In this document: piece by piece, positions 22,384 through 32,165 of the stretch
How positions within the stretch are numbered: the stretch's first letter is position 1
Layout of the letters: each line of letters opens with the position of its first letter
Assembly: GCA_963565915.1 (NCBI GenBank)
Contig: OY751487.1
Coordinates: 3,534,001-3,598,000 of the forward strand
DNA from: Entoloma clypeatum
Taxonomy: Eukaryota; Basidiomycota; Agaricomycetes; Agaricales; Entolomataceae
Length of the DNA: 64,000 nt
Reading direction: 5' to 3'
The notes under the pieces: model-generated
What the model saw: only the letters and a program-made list of their open reading frames with translations
Databases searched by the model: none
Told to the model about the DNA's origin: nothing
Program-made: the position numbers and the translations under genes

Positions 22384-22398
22384 GGTTATGGGCCCCAG
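22384..22398 (+). promoter_or_regulatory. Copia-2a primer binding site (initiator tRNA-Met anticodon arm)
   Basis: GGTTATGGGCCCCAG directly after the LTR. Its complement matches, apart from one extra C, the anticodon stem-loop of eukaryotic initiator tRNA-Met (CTGGGCCCATAACC). This implies priming by a tRNA half cut in the anticodon loop, as known for Drosophila copia. The same site is present in Copia-2b. Confidence 0.75.
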
Positions 22399-22744
22399 AT
22401 AGCAGAGGGACTTGGGAACGCTGGCAACAGCAAGTACCTGCCCACTCTACCCTGGTTGGCAAAAGAACCGATCGAAAGATCTAGGTTCTGAGTCATACTT
22501 CTTCACACATGAACCTGGGAACGTCATTACAACAAGTACCTGTCATGAAGCGTCCCTAAGGGGATTGACTTAGTACACATCATGTGGAAACGTTGATTGT
22601 ACCTCATACACTTCTGACAAAAAGGGTCCCTCCCACAACCGCTATTCCTGAAGGGAACATGTTACGAGGAATCACTTATTTGCTCTCTCTAAAAATCAAG
22701 AACATCACTGATTGGGAGAACTCCTTTTAGATTCATTAAAAAAA

Positions 22745-24745
22745 ATGTCTACCTCTCGCTCCGCCCTCGACTCCATCGTCGTCTTCAACGGCATCGACTA
22801 CCTCAGCTGGGGTGAAAAAATGAAGTCCTACCTCCTCCATCAAGGAGTCTGGCGCCTCGTATCCAGCGATATTGAGCGCCCCACTATCGAGGACTTCACC
22901 GTCACGGTCTCCACCCCTGCCTCCGCCACCTCAACATCTGCAACCCAGCCTCCGGTCGTCACCGTCACCGTCGACCAGCCCGGCTTCCACAAAGAAAGGA
23001 AGAACTGGATTAGGGACGACGACATGGCCCTTGGTTCCATCCGCCTCAAGGTCTCCGAAGCCATCAGGAGACACATCAAAGACGCCAAGACCTCGAAGGA
23101 AGCTTGGACATCGCTCAAGGACGCGTATTTGAAGGTCTCCCCCGCCACCATATTCGGCGACTTCAAGGCCGCTGCCTCTTTTAAGCTGTCAGGTCGCGAC
23201 CCCGTACCGGAAATCGAGCGCCTCGGGTCACTCTTCGCTCACCTCAGCGATGCAAAGTTCGTTGTGCCTGATCTGATGCAGGCTATGATCCTGGCAAGCG
23301 CCATTCCTGACGCTTGGTCGTCTCTCTCCACCGCCCTCTTTCAGGTCTACGACGCCGACGACTTCACATGGCAGGCAGTCACTGACAGCATCGTCTCAGA
23401 GTACAGGCGAAAGTATGCGATTGGGTCTACTCGGGCATCCAACGAGCAGGCCCGGAAAATCTCCGGGACAAAGCGAAAGGGGCAAGACCCCAAATGGGAA
23501 AAGCAAACAGCGCCGAGTACCTCGTGGAACAATACTGACGAGCAGCCTAACTCGACCGACCCGAGTACCACTTCTGAAAAGAAGAAGGGAAAGGGACGCT
23601 GGCGCAACCAGAAGAAGCGCGCCAACAATGCGGACAACGAGTCCGACCAAGCCGAGGAGATGGTCGAGTTCATCACACCGGCCATTGAGCAGCCCCCTCG
23701 TTATCCTGCTCCCTGTCCCCTTCCTCCTCGTCAACGTGCCCCTTGCCCTCTCCCTCCTCATCATGCACCTACCTTCACCACTATAACAGGCCGCGGGAAA
23801 ACTACGAGTACCGCACAGCCTGAATCGGAGAAAATGCAGTCACTCCTGCAACGCATGAACCTGCCTCCTTCCCAGTACACCGGGCTTCCCTCTGGAAAGC
23901 CGTCTGTGTGGAAAAAGAACGAGAGGGTGCGAAGACTTGCCCGAGAAATCGGTGCTCAACCTTCTGGGTCAAACCTCCATATCTTAGATACCATCATTCC
24001 TGACATTGACGAAAGGCCGGCTAAACAGCGTCGTGTAGCCCCATCAATAGAAGAATCGCTGAAAATGATGGACATCGACCAGGAACGGATGGGGCTGGAT
24101 GTATTCGAGGACGAGATAGAACTTGACGGTTCGTCGAAACCCTTTCTTGAATCTTATCAATTGCGGAATGCTAATAATACCTCTCAACAGACGTATAATA
24201 TATTAGCCAGTACCAGTACAGAGTGCATAGATCACATTAGCAGTGACCTACATAAAAAATATATTAAACATTTCGCCTCTTGTACACATTGTAAGGAAAA
24301 AGAACGCGCGCAATGGATATTAGATTCCGGCGCCTCTTTACACTTCACCTATGAGTTTAAGGACTTCGCATATTATAGACCTCTCACGGTCAAGTGATTC
24401 GTCCAAACTGCAGCTAAAGGGAAGAAACTGGAAATACTCGGAGTTGGGGCCGTTCCAGTATGGCATACCCTGAATGGGGAAATTAAAACCCATCTTCTCA
24501 GACTGGTATTCTACATTCCGGACATGGACACATGCCTATTGTCCCTAGGCGTCTTCCTTAACCATGGTTACAAAGTAGACGGGACTTGTGGAGAAATCAA
24601 TATCTCCAAAGGGCTGAACAAAATCCAGTTTTTGCCTCACATCCTTGGTCATACCATTTACTGGTTAGACACTGAAATACGCTATGATCAGATCCATGCG
24701 ATCTCAAGCGAAATTACTGTCAAAACATGGCACAAGCGTCTTGGT
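22745..24745 (+). pseudogene. Copia-2a gag-pol, 5' part (gag, protease, GAG-pre-integrase)
   Basis: Start chosen at MSTSRSALD (22745), the start shared with Copia-2b. Gag: UBN2/gag-type N-terminus (FNGIDYLSWGEKMKSYLLHQGVW), then LMQAMILASAIPDAWSSLS. It has a proline repeat (PAPCPLPP/RAPCPLPP, about residues 332-347) absent from 2b. No classical CCHC knuckle is seen. The protease reads WILDSGASLHFT near 24315. TGA at 24395-24397 replaces CGA of 2b. The frame then stays open to HKRLG at 24745, where Gypsy-B1 is inserted. It resumes at 32171 in the same frame. Confidence 0.9.
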
Positions 24746-25467
24746 TGTTATATCCGTCTCCGAATCTCCGATCCACTCCGATCGTCCTCCGACTTTCCGG
24801 ACTTTCCGGACATCCGTTACCTCCGCATCTCCGCACGCTGCCATCGTGCATTTCATATTCATAACTCCATGCCTTTATGCATTTCATATTCATATTCCCG
24901 TTTACTTATGCATCGCCTTTTCCGCATGGTCCATTGACCGACATCTCCGATGTTCGTTACAGTCGCTGGCAACTTACGCCACAACTCCGGACCTACTCCG
25001 ACCATCTCTGTAAAGTAATCTCATTTAGATATTTAAGCTTGTACCATACCTGTAGTTCCTCAGTTCGAATATCAACAAAGTTCACTCCTCTACTCCCCGT
25101 TCATGCCAGAGATCCTCGCTGTGGTACAATACGCTGACGACATCCTCATCTACTGCTCTTCCTCCATCGTTACCCTTCGACGAGCTCAGTACTGTGTCCG
25201 AGTCACAACTCCGACGTCGTCCGACCATTTCCACGTCAACGTGTCTCTCACCGAGATCTTTCTGAGGACCTCTGCATCTCCGACCTCTCCTCCGACCTCC
25301 TGAAATTGGGACACCTTATCCAACAAACGGCGGCGCAACACATACGTTGAAGCCACGTCCCTCCCCTTCGTCGTTCCTCCGCATTCCCGGAGTTCCGCTC
25401 CGGCCTCAGTCCTTCGTCCGACCTCCAACGGACTCCGACGAAGCTCCGACTTTTCACCTATTTAACA
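24746..25467 (+). repeat. Gypsy-B1 5' LTR
   Basis: TGTTATATCC ... CTATTTAACA. TATA-like tatttaa at 25030. Predicted R start AGTTCGAATAT at 25062. Dense in CTCCGAC/TCCGGAC words. It also holds a 66-codon ORF (25103-25303) with a YADD box. Confidence 0.93.
25103..25303 (+). other. Small ORF with RT-like YADD box inside the Gypsy-B LTR
   Basis: Encodes ILAVVQYADDILIYCSSS. VVQYADD followed by hydrophobics is the catalytic signature of reverse transcriptases, best known in this form from LINE-type enzymes. It is present in both LTRs (31801-32001) and, as YADNILIF, in the solo LTR at 54989-55189. Far too short to be active; probably a captured RT fragment or chance. Confidence 0.45.
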
Positions 25468-25469
25468 GT

Positions 25470-25480
25470 ATATTCGAACT
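25470..25480 (+). promoter_or_regulatory. Gypsy-B1 self-priming primer binding site
   Basis: ATATTCGAACT, 2 nt after the LTR, is the exact reverse complement of AGTTCGAATAT at 25062-25072 in the LTR, 32 nt after tatttaa. This is the arrangement of Tf1/sushi elements, whose own mRNA 5' end folds back to prime. Confidence 0.78.
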
Positions 25481-25507
25481 CAAACCGTTTTTGGATTCCT
25501 GCTAGTC

Positions 25508-26644
25508 ATGGCACTCTGAAACACCAAGACAGCAAAAGCCGCAGAAGCTGGCACTTCTAGGCAACAGGTTCTACAAAATGTCGAACAATGTTTAACAGAA
25601 CTATCCCCCGTAACTCCCACTACTCCGACACCTCCGGGTTTTCAGCCCATCACACCTCCGCATAATATTCCGATCCCCACTTCCCCCATAGAATCCGCAC
25701 CCCCGTCTCCTCAGAATATTTTCGGCCCACAAGCCCTTGCGGATGCTTTCCTCTTAATGACCAATGAACTCAAACGCAGCAAAGGTCACAAGCATCATAA
25801 AAAGGCTAAGGATCCGGACACCTTCAACAGTTCCGATCCCCGGAAACTGAACCAGTTCATCCTCCAATGCACATTGTTCTTCCGCGACAACTCCGAGTAT
25901 GACGATGACTCTGCCAAAATCACTCTCGCCATCTCTTTCCTCCGAGGCACAGCTCTCGATTATTTCGAGCATTTCATCATCGAACCGGACCCGGATAACC
26001 CCCCGGACTGGTACGAAGATTGGTCCGCATTCCTCCGCACACTCCGCACGGAATTCGGGGTCATTGACCCCGTTGCGGATGCTGCCGACTCTCTGGACAA
26101 TCTCAAAATGCGCGAAAATCAACATATTCTCAAGTATAATATCGAGTTCACACGCCTTGCTGCCAAAACGCACTGGGACAGCTCCGCCCTGCATCACCGG
26201 TACTACTCCGGGTTGGCGGAGCGGATTAAAGATGTCCTTGGGACTCAAGCAAAGCCAAGCACGTTACCAGCACTTAGGGAGCTAGCACAGACTATTGATG
26301 CTCGCCACTGGGAACGTCATCGCGAGAAGTCCCGCTCCGACAAATCTGAAGCTAAAACCCCCTCCGCAAACTCCGATAAAAACTCCAAAGCCAAACCACA
26401 GACACAGAACCAGGGCAAACAGTTGAAGCCTTCCTCCGCTCCCAAGTCCGACATCTCCGACAAACTCGGAAAAGACGGAAAGCTAACTCCGGAGGAACGC
26501 AAACGCCGTTTTGACAACAACCTCTGTATGTTTTGTGGCAAAGCTGGACACGTCGCGAAAGATTGCCTGAAGTCTTCGTTCTCCGCCTCTAAGGCTAAGG
26601 CGCGCGCTGCCCAAGCCAAGACCACGGACGAAACAAAAAATTAG
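25508..26644 (+). pseudogene. Gypsy-B1 gag, nonsense at codon 4
   Basis: Begins ATG GCA CTC TGA: TGA at 25517-25519 stands where CGA would keep the frame open. The frame then runs through a proline-rich N-terminus, a capsid region (PRKLNQFILQCTLFF, ALDYFEHFI, WSAFLRTLRTEFG, ILKYNIEFTRLA, HHRYYSGLAERIKD) and a basic stretch to one CCHC knuckle CMFCGKAGHVAKDC near 26527. It ends at TAG 26642-26644, directly after the slippery heptamer. Translation from the internal ATG at 25757 would still give a 295-residue product with the capsid core and knuckle. Confidence 0.88.
26635..26641 (+). promoter_or_regulatory. -1 ribosomal frameshift site, A AAA AAT
   Basis: In the gag frame the codons are ACA AAA AAT TAG, giving the heptamer A AAA AAT directly before the stop. 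A -1 slip continues as TTA GCG GGC in the pol frame, which is open from here onward. It fits the X XXY YYZ rule. No downstream pseudoknot was evaluated. Confidence 0.72.
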
Positions 26645-29600
26645 CGGGCAGTCCACAGGACTCTGTACGGCCTGAGGACTGCGTTGAACCCATCCGTACT
26701 ACCGCTCTACTCAACACTTCCACTCTTTCCGATCCCAATTCCCTCCGTGTCCGACTTACATCTCCGCTTATCTTCAATTCTTCTCCGATAGCCGCCCTTG
26801 TGGACTCCGGCTCTACTCATTGTTTTATTGACTCCCGTTATGCTTCATCCTATAAACTCCCTTTCACCTCCATACCTCCGATCGAACTTAAATTATTTGA
26901 CGGAACGTCCAACTCCGTCATTACTCAGGCGGTTGATCTCCCTGTATACTTTTCCTCCGGTGAATATATGGCCATTACAACCTACGTGACTCCGCTCGAT
27001 TCCTCCTGTTCTATGGTTCTTGGATACAACTGGCTCACCCGCTACAATCCTATGATTGACTGGGTATTGGGCAGTATTACTTTCCGTCCACAGCTCTTGA
27101 AGGAGTCTCCGACCTTGACGTCTTCTGCCAGGTCAGCTCCGCTACCTCCGCAGACCTCTCCCGATACTCCGACCTCCGACTCCGGCACATCCGCTGCTAC
27201 TCCGGACGTTGTCCCGAATATTGCATTGATAAATGCAGCCGCATTTGTGCGCGCCTGCAAACTTCCGGGTGCCCAATCCTTCCGAATTCACCTCTCCGAC
27301 CACACGATCTCCGCCCAATCCGTTTCTATGTCCGAGGAACCTCCAGACCTCTCCCATATCCCAGAGGAATATCACGATTTTGCCGATGTTTTTAGCAAGA
27401 CAAAAGCAGACACCCTCGCTCCGCATCGTCCGTATGACCTCCGCATCGAGTTAGAAGACGGATCGAATCCCCCTATTGGCCCTATGTACTCCATTTCACA
27501 ATCCGAACTATCTGCCCTGCGAAACTTCATAGACGAACATTTGGCCATTGGTTTCATTCGCCCCTCTCGCTCTCCGCACGGTGCTCCGGTCCTCTTTGTC
27601 CGAAAGAAGGACGGTTCCCTCTGCCTGTGCGTCGACTATCGGGGCCTGAACAAAGTTACCAAGAAGGATCGATACCCTCTTCCGCTCATCTCCGACCTCC
27701 TTTCCACTGCCGGAAAAGCGCGTGTTTATACCACTCTCGATCTCCGGCATGCATATCATCTTGTCCGCATTGCCGACGGAGATGAATGGAAAACCGCTTT
27801 CCGCACTCGTTATGGATCGTTTGAATGGCTTGTTATGCCTTTTGGACTATCCAACGCCCCTGCTGCTTTTCAGCGATTTGTGAATGACATCTTCAGTGAC
27901 CTCCTCGATGTTACAGTGGTGGTCTACCTTGACGACATTCTCATTTACTCCGACGACCCCGCCAAGCACCCCGACGATGTCAAGGAAGTTCTCCGACGTC
28001 TCCGCAAGAACGGACTTTACGTCCGCTCCGACAAGTGCGAATTTTCTGTCGACACAGTCGAATATCTTGGTTTCATCCTTTCTCCCTCCGGTCTCCGCAT
28101 GTCCGAAACCAAGGTGAAGACCATTCAAGAGTGGCCCGAACCTCGGAAAGTGAAGGACGTACAGTCTTTCCTAGGATTCGCAAATTTCTATCGACGTTTC
28201 ATCCACGGTTATTCGGACATCGTTGTTCCGCTCACCCGACTCACCCGGAAGGGTACTCCGTTCGGTTTCTCCGACTCCGCACGGAGTGCGTTCAACGAGT
28301 TGAAGCTCGCGTTTACCAAAGCACCGGTCCTCACTCATTGGATTCCTGATCGACCTATTATCATCGAGACGGACGCCTCCGACTACGCACTTGGTGCTAT
28401 TTTGTCCATCCGGACCTCCGACGAGGAGATACACCCAGTAGTGTTCCACTCCCGCACCTTCACCGCCCCGGAACTCAACTACGACACGCACGACAAGGAG
28501 TTACTTGCTATCCATGAAGCATTCAAGGTATGGCGACATTACCTTGAAGGCTCCGCTGCTCCGATCGACGTTGTCACGGACCACAAGAACCTGGAGTATT
28601 TCGCCACTACAAAGGTTCTCACCCGCCGACAGGCCTGGTGGTCCGAGTTCCTCTCTCAGTTCAATCTCTTGATTCGCTTCCGCCCCGGACGTCTCGGTAC
28701 CAAGCCGGACTCTTTGACTAGACGATGGGACGTCTATCCCAAAGAGGGGAATAGCGACTATGCATTGGTAAACCCAAGCAACTTCTGACCAGTCTTTTCC
28801 CAAGAACAGCTGTCCACATCTCTCCGAGCTACGGAGTTGTTCACCCCTGTTCTCCGCGCCACAGTCATAATGGACATTGAACAGTTGCACTCCGACATTC
28901 TCCGTTCACTCCCATCCGACCCAATCTATGCCGACCATCTCAAGGAGCCCAAACCGCACTGGTCCGTAGACTCCGACGGTTTCCTCCGTCATAGTGGTCG
29001 CATTTATGTCCCCGACTCCGATAACCTCCGGCTCCGCACCCTCCGCAACAAGCACGACCATATTCTCTCCGGACACCCCGGACAGAACAAGACAGTTAGT
29101 CTCATTCAACGAGATTATACTTGGCCTGGTGTTCGAGACTTTGTCAAAAAGTACTGCAAATCCTGCACCACTTGCATGCGCTCTAAACCCCAACGCCACA
29201 AGCCCTATGGTATGCTGAAGCAACTCCCAGTTCCGAACCTTCCGTGGAACTCCATATCCATGGACTTCATTGAGACACTTCCGACCTCCGGCGGTTTTGA
29301 CGCAATCCTTGTTATTGTTGACCGAATGACAAAACAAAGCATTTTTGTTCCGACTACGATCCACTGCACCTCCGAAGATCTAGCCACCTTGTTCATCCTG
29401 CATGTGTTCTCCAAGCACGGAGTACCGGAGCATGTCACCTCCGACCGAGGCCCGGAGTTTGTCTCCCGCTTTTTCCGCTCCCTCGGAAAAGGCCTCAACA
29501 TGACTCTGCACTTCACCTCTGGCTACCATCCTGAAGGCGACGGTCAAACCAAACGTACCAACCAGACCTTGGAACAGTACCTCCGCATTTTCTGTAACTA

Positions 29601-30339
29601 TCAACAGGACAACTGGTCCGAACTACTTCCGCTTGCGGAGTTCGCGTACAACAATGCTCCGAGTGCTACGACCGGGATCTCGCCCTTCTTTGCCAATAAA
29701 GGTTATCATCCGAACCTCTCCGTCCATCCGGAGCGCGACCTCGCATCCGCCCGTGCCCGACAATTCGTCGTAGACCTGGACGAGCTTCACCAAGAACTCA
29801 AATCTACAATCCTAGAAGCTCAACAACGTTATCAAGGCCCCGCCGATCTCCGGCGTGCTCCGCCCCCTCCGCTCGAAGTAGGACAGCAAGCTTTTGTGAA
29901 GGCTAAGTTTTTCCGCACTACACGACCCTCCAAAAAGCTGTCTGAAAAGTACCTTGGCCCCTTTGACATCCTTGCCAGGAATGGTACACACTCTTACACC
30001 CTCCGACTTCCGGACACCATATGCGGTGTTCACCCCGTTTTCCACATCTCCATGCTGGAGCCATCTGTTCCGAACAACATTCCGAACCGGACAGTAACTC
30101 CGCCTCCTCCGGTCGACGTTGAAGGAGAAGTGGAATACGAAATCACCGAAATCCTTGACACCAAACTGGATCGTCGGCGTTCTTGCAAACTGCTCTACCT
30201 AGTCCGTTGGCTAGGCTATGAAGGAACCGATGAGGAACAGTCCTGGCTACCCGCCACGGAACTCGAACACGCGACGGACTTAGTCGCAGACTTCCACTCC
30301 GCGTATCCGGAGAAACCGGGCCCCTTATCACACCTATAG
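26641..30339 (+). pseudogene. Gypsy-B1 pol (PR-RT-RH-IN-chromodomain), one nonsense codon
   Basis: Protease AALVDSGSTHCFID at about 26797. RT: FIRPSRSPHGAPVLFVRKKDG, LCVDYRGLN, YTTLDLRHAYHLVRI, WLVMPFGLSNAPAAFQ, catalytic VYLDDILIYS near 27928. RNase H: IIIETDASDYALGAIL, DKELLAIHEAFKVWRHYL, TDHKNLEYF. TGA at 28786-28788 (NPSNF-stop-PVFSQEQL) replaces an expected CGA. Integrase: H2C2 finger (KHDHILSGHPGQNKT, CTTCMRSK), core MDFIETLP, TSDRGPEFVSRF, YHPEGDGQTKRTNQTLEQYL. Chromodomain EVEYEITEILDTKLDRRRSC, then LYLVRWLGY, at 30127-30220. All catalytic residues appear intact. Confidence 0.92.
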
Positions 30340-30408
30340 AAGCGCGCAAGACTCTCATATTGCAAAAAAATAATAAAAATAATAAAAAGAAACTAGAGGG
30401 GGGAGGGG

Positions 30409-31362
30409 CTACTGGGTTTTGGCCTTTTTGGCCGGCGGACCCTCATTCTCTGACCCTTCCTCCGACTCCTCCGTTTTTTCCCCTGTTTCTTCCTCCGCTT
30501 TCCTTGCCTGCTTTTTCTCCTCCTCCATTTTCTCCGCTTGCAGTTCCGCAAGCTCCCCCTCGTCCAACCTCTCGTCCTTCTCCTCGTCCTCTTCCTCGTC
30601 CTCTTCCGCACTTTTTGCCTCCCCTCCGTCATCCTCCGACTCCGGAGCCGCCGCCTCCAGCAAGAAGTTCCGGTAGGCGAGGTGGTTGTTTAAAATTTGC
30701 AGCTGCCGGAGCAGCGCCCAACCGACCCTCGCCGACCGCTCCTCTCTCTCCTCCAGAGCCTCCCGGAGCTCCCGGAGCTCCTCCGCGACCCCTGCGCCGC
30801 AGCAGTTCTTTGCCCCGCTCGGGCCCGCGACCTCCGCGACGGCCTCCTCCGTCTTCCCCCGTTTTCGCTTCGCCCTCGTCTCGCCGGTTTTCAGGCAAAC
30901 CCGTTTGCCGTCTTTACACCGCTGGCATGCGGTGCCTTTCCCCTGCCTAAGGAGACTGTCAGTAAGAAAAAGAAGATGAAAAAAAGCGGGTACTCACAAT
31001 GGCCACTTGCACTCCACCTTCGCCTGCGCACAGGCCTGACACGCCTCCCCCTGGACCTCCGATTCCTCCGCTCCGCTCTCCGCCCTCTGTTTCCCCGCCT
31101 TCTTCGCCCTCTTCCTCTCTGCCTCCGCCTCCGCCTTCGCCTCCGCCTCTGCCTTCTTCTTCGCCTCTGCCTCCCTCGCCCTCCTCTCGGCCTCCGCCTT
31201 CTTCCTTGCCTCCGCCTCCTCCTTTTCCTTGCGTATCTGCGCCAGACGGCGCAGGAGCTCCTCTTCGGAGTCGTCTAGGTTGGCGCTGGATCGGGGGGGC
31301 TGTGTGCTCGAGCCTTGGGGCATGTTGGTGGTAACTGGAAGAAACCCTTGAAAGCCGCTCAT
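30409..31362 (-). CDS. Antisense gene in Gypsy-B1: Zn2Cys6-like cysteine cluster protein with coiled coil (unnamed)
   Basis: Lies tail to tail with integrase, on the opposite strand, between pol and 3' LTR. Start ATG 31362-31360. Exon 1 31362-30998; intron 30997-30947 (51 nt, GTGAGTA ... TACTGAC ... CCTTAG); exon 2 30946-30409, stop TAG. An alternative acceptor 9 nt earlier (CTGACAG) also keeps frame. The product is 300 residues. Residues about 25-95 are a charged coiled coil (repeats of AEAERRAREAEAKKKAEAEA type). Spliced, six cysteines fall at 108, 111, 118, 129, 132 and 139: C-X2-C-X6-C-X10-C-X2-C-X6-C, the spacing of fungal Zn(II)2Cys6 binuclear clusters. A second helix (ELRELREALEEREERS) and a long Glu/Asp-rich tail end in PPAKKAKTQ, NLS-like. 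The role is inferred, not known: DNA-binding or regulatory protein. No stop in either exon. Confidence 0.72.
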
Positions 31363-31432
31363 CTCCGTTAAATAACCGAGACCACATGACCTTGTTTATT
31401 TTCTCGCGGTCTTCCATGGGTGTCAGACCTAA

Positions 31433-31443
31433 GAGGGGAATAC
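31433..31443 (+). other. Gypsy-B1 polypurine tract
   Basis: aagaggggaatac runs up to the 3' LTR (31444) and would prime plus-strand synthesis. It lies 70 nt upstream of the antisense ATG, so the antisense promoter must overlap the tract or the LTR. Confidence 0.7.
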
Positions 31444-32165
31444 TGTTATATCCGTCTCCGAATCTCCGATCCACTCCGATCGTCCTCCGACTTTCCGGAC
31501 TTTCCGGACATCCGTTACCTCCGCATCTCCGCACGTTGCCATCGTGCATTTCATATTCATAACTCCATGCCTTTATGCATTTCATATTCATATTCCCGTT
31601 TACTTATGCATCGCCTTTTCCGCATGGTCCGTTGACCGACATCTCCGATGTTCGTTACAGTCGCTGGCAACTTACGCCACAACTCCGGACCTACTCCGAC
31701 CATCTCCGTAAAGTAATCTCATTTAGATATTTAAGCTTGTACCATACCTGTAGTTCCTCAGTTCGAATATCAACAAAGTTCACTCCTCTACTCCCCGTTC
31801 ATGCCAGAGATCCTCGCTGTGGTACAATACGCTGACGACATCCTCATCTACTGCTCTTCCTCCATCGTTACCCTTCGACGAGCTCAGTACTGTGTCCGAG
31901 TCACAACTCCGACGTCGTCCGACCATTTCCACGTCAACGTGTCTCTCACCGAGATCTTTCTGAGGACCTCTGCATCTCCGACCTCTCCTCCGACCTCCTG
32001 AAATTGGGACACCTTATCCAACAAACGGCGGCGCAACACATACGTTGAAGCCACGTCCCTCCCCTTTGTCGTTCCTCCGCATTCCCGGAGTTCCGCTCCG
32101 GCCTCAGTCCTTCGTCCGACCTCCGACGGACTCCGACGAAGCTCCGACTTTTCACCTATTTAACA
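31444..32165 (+). repeat. Gypsy-B1 3' LTR
   Basis: Same 722 bp as the 5' LTR apart from about five transitions (for example gcacgttgcc versus gcacgctgcc; tggtccgttg versus tggtccattg). Confidence 0.94.

Larger units (their letters stand above)
24746..32165 (+). mobile_element. Gypsy-B1, Ty3/gypsy chromovirus, 7420 bp, TSD TTGGT
   Basis: LTRs 24746-25467 and 31444-32165, each 722 bp, with about five differences by eye, all transitions. TTGGT at 24741-24745 and 32166-32170. Gag and pol are joined by a -1 slippery site. An antisense gene lies between integrase and 3' LTR. Only two nonsense codons break gag and pol, both CGA to TGA. It is the youngest-looking complete gypsy here and the innermost of the nest. 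Confidence 0.96.

Noticed and set aside
30409..30663. Separate small acidic protein gene (84 residues)
   Set aside because: It is the tail of exon 2 of the antisense gene; the apparent start is a TTG inside the exon.
30360..31334. Long sense-strand ORFs rich in Pro/Ser/Leu between Gypsy-B1 integrase and 3' LTR
   Set aside because: They are mirror frames of the Glu/Lys/Ala-rich antisense exons. The sense frames are low-complexity, have no domain and overlap each other.
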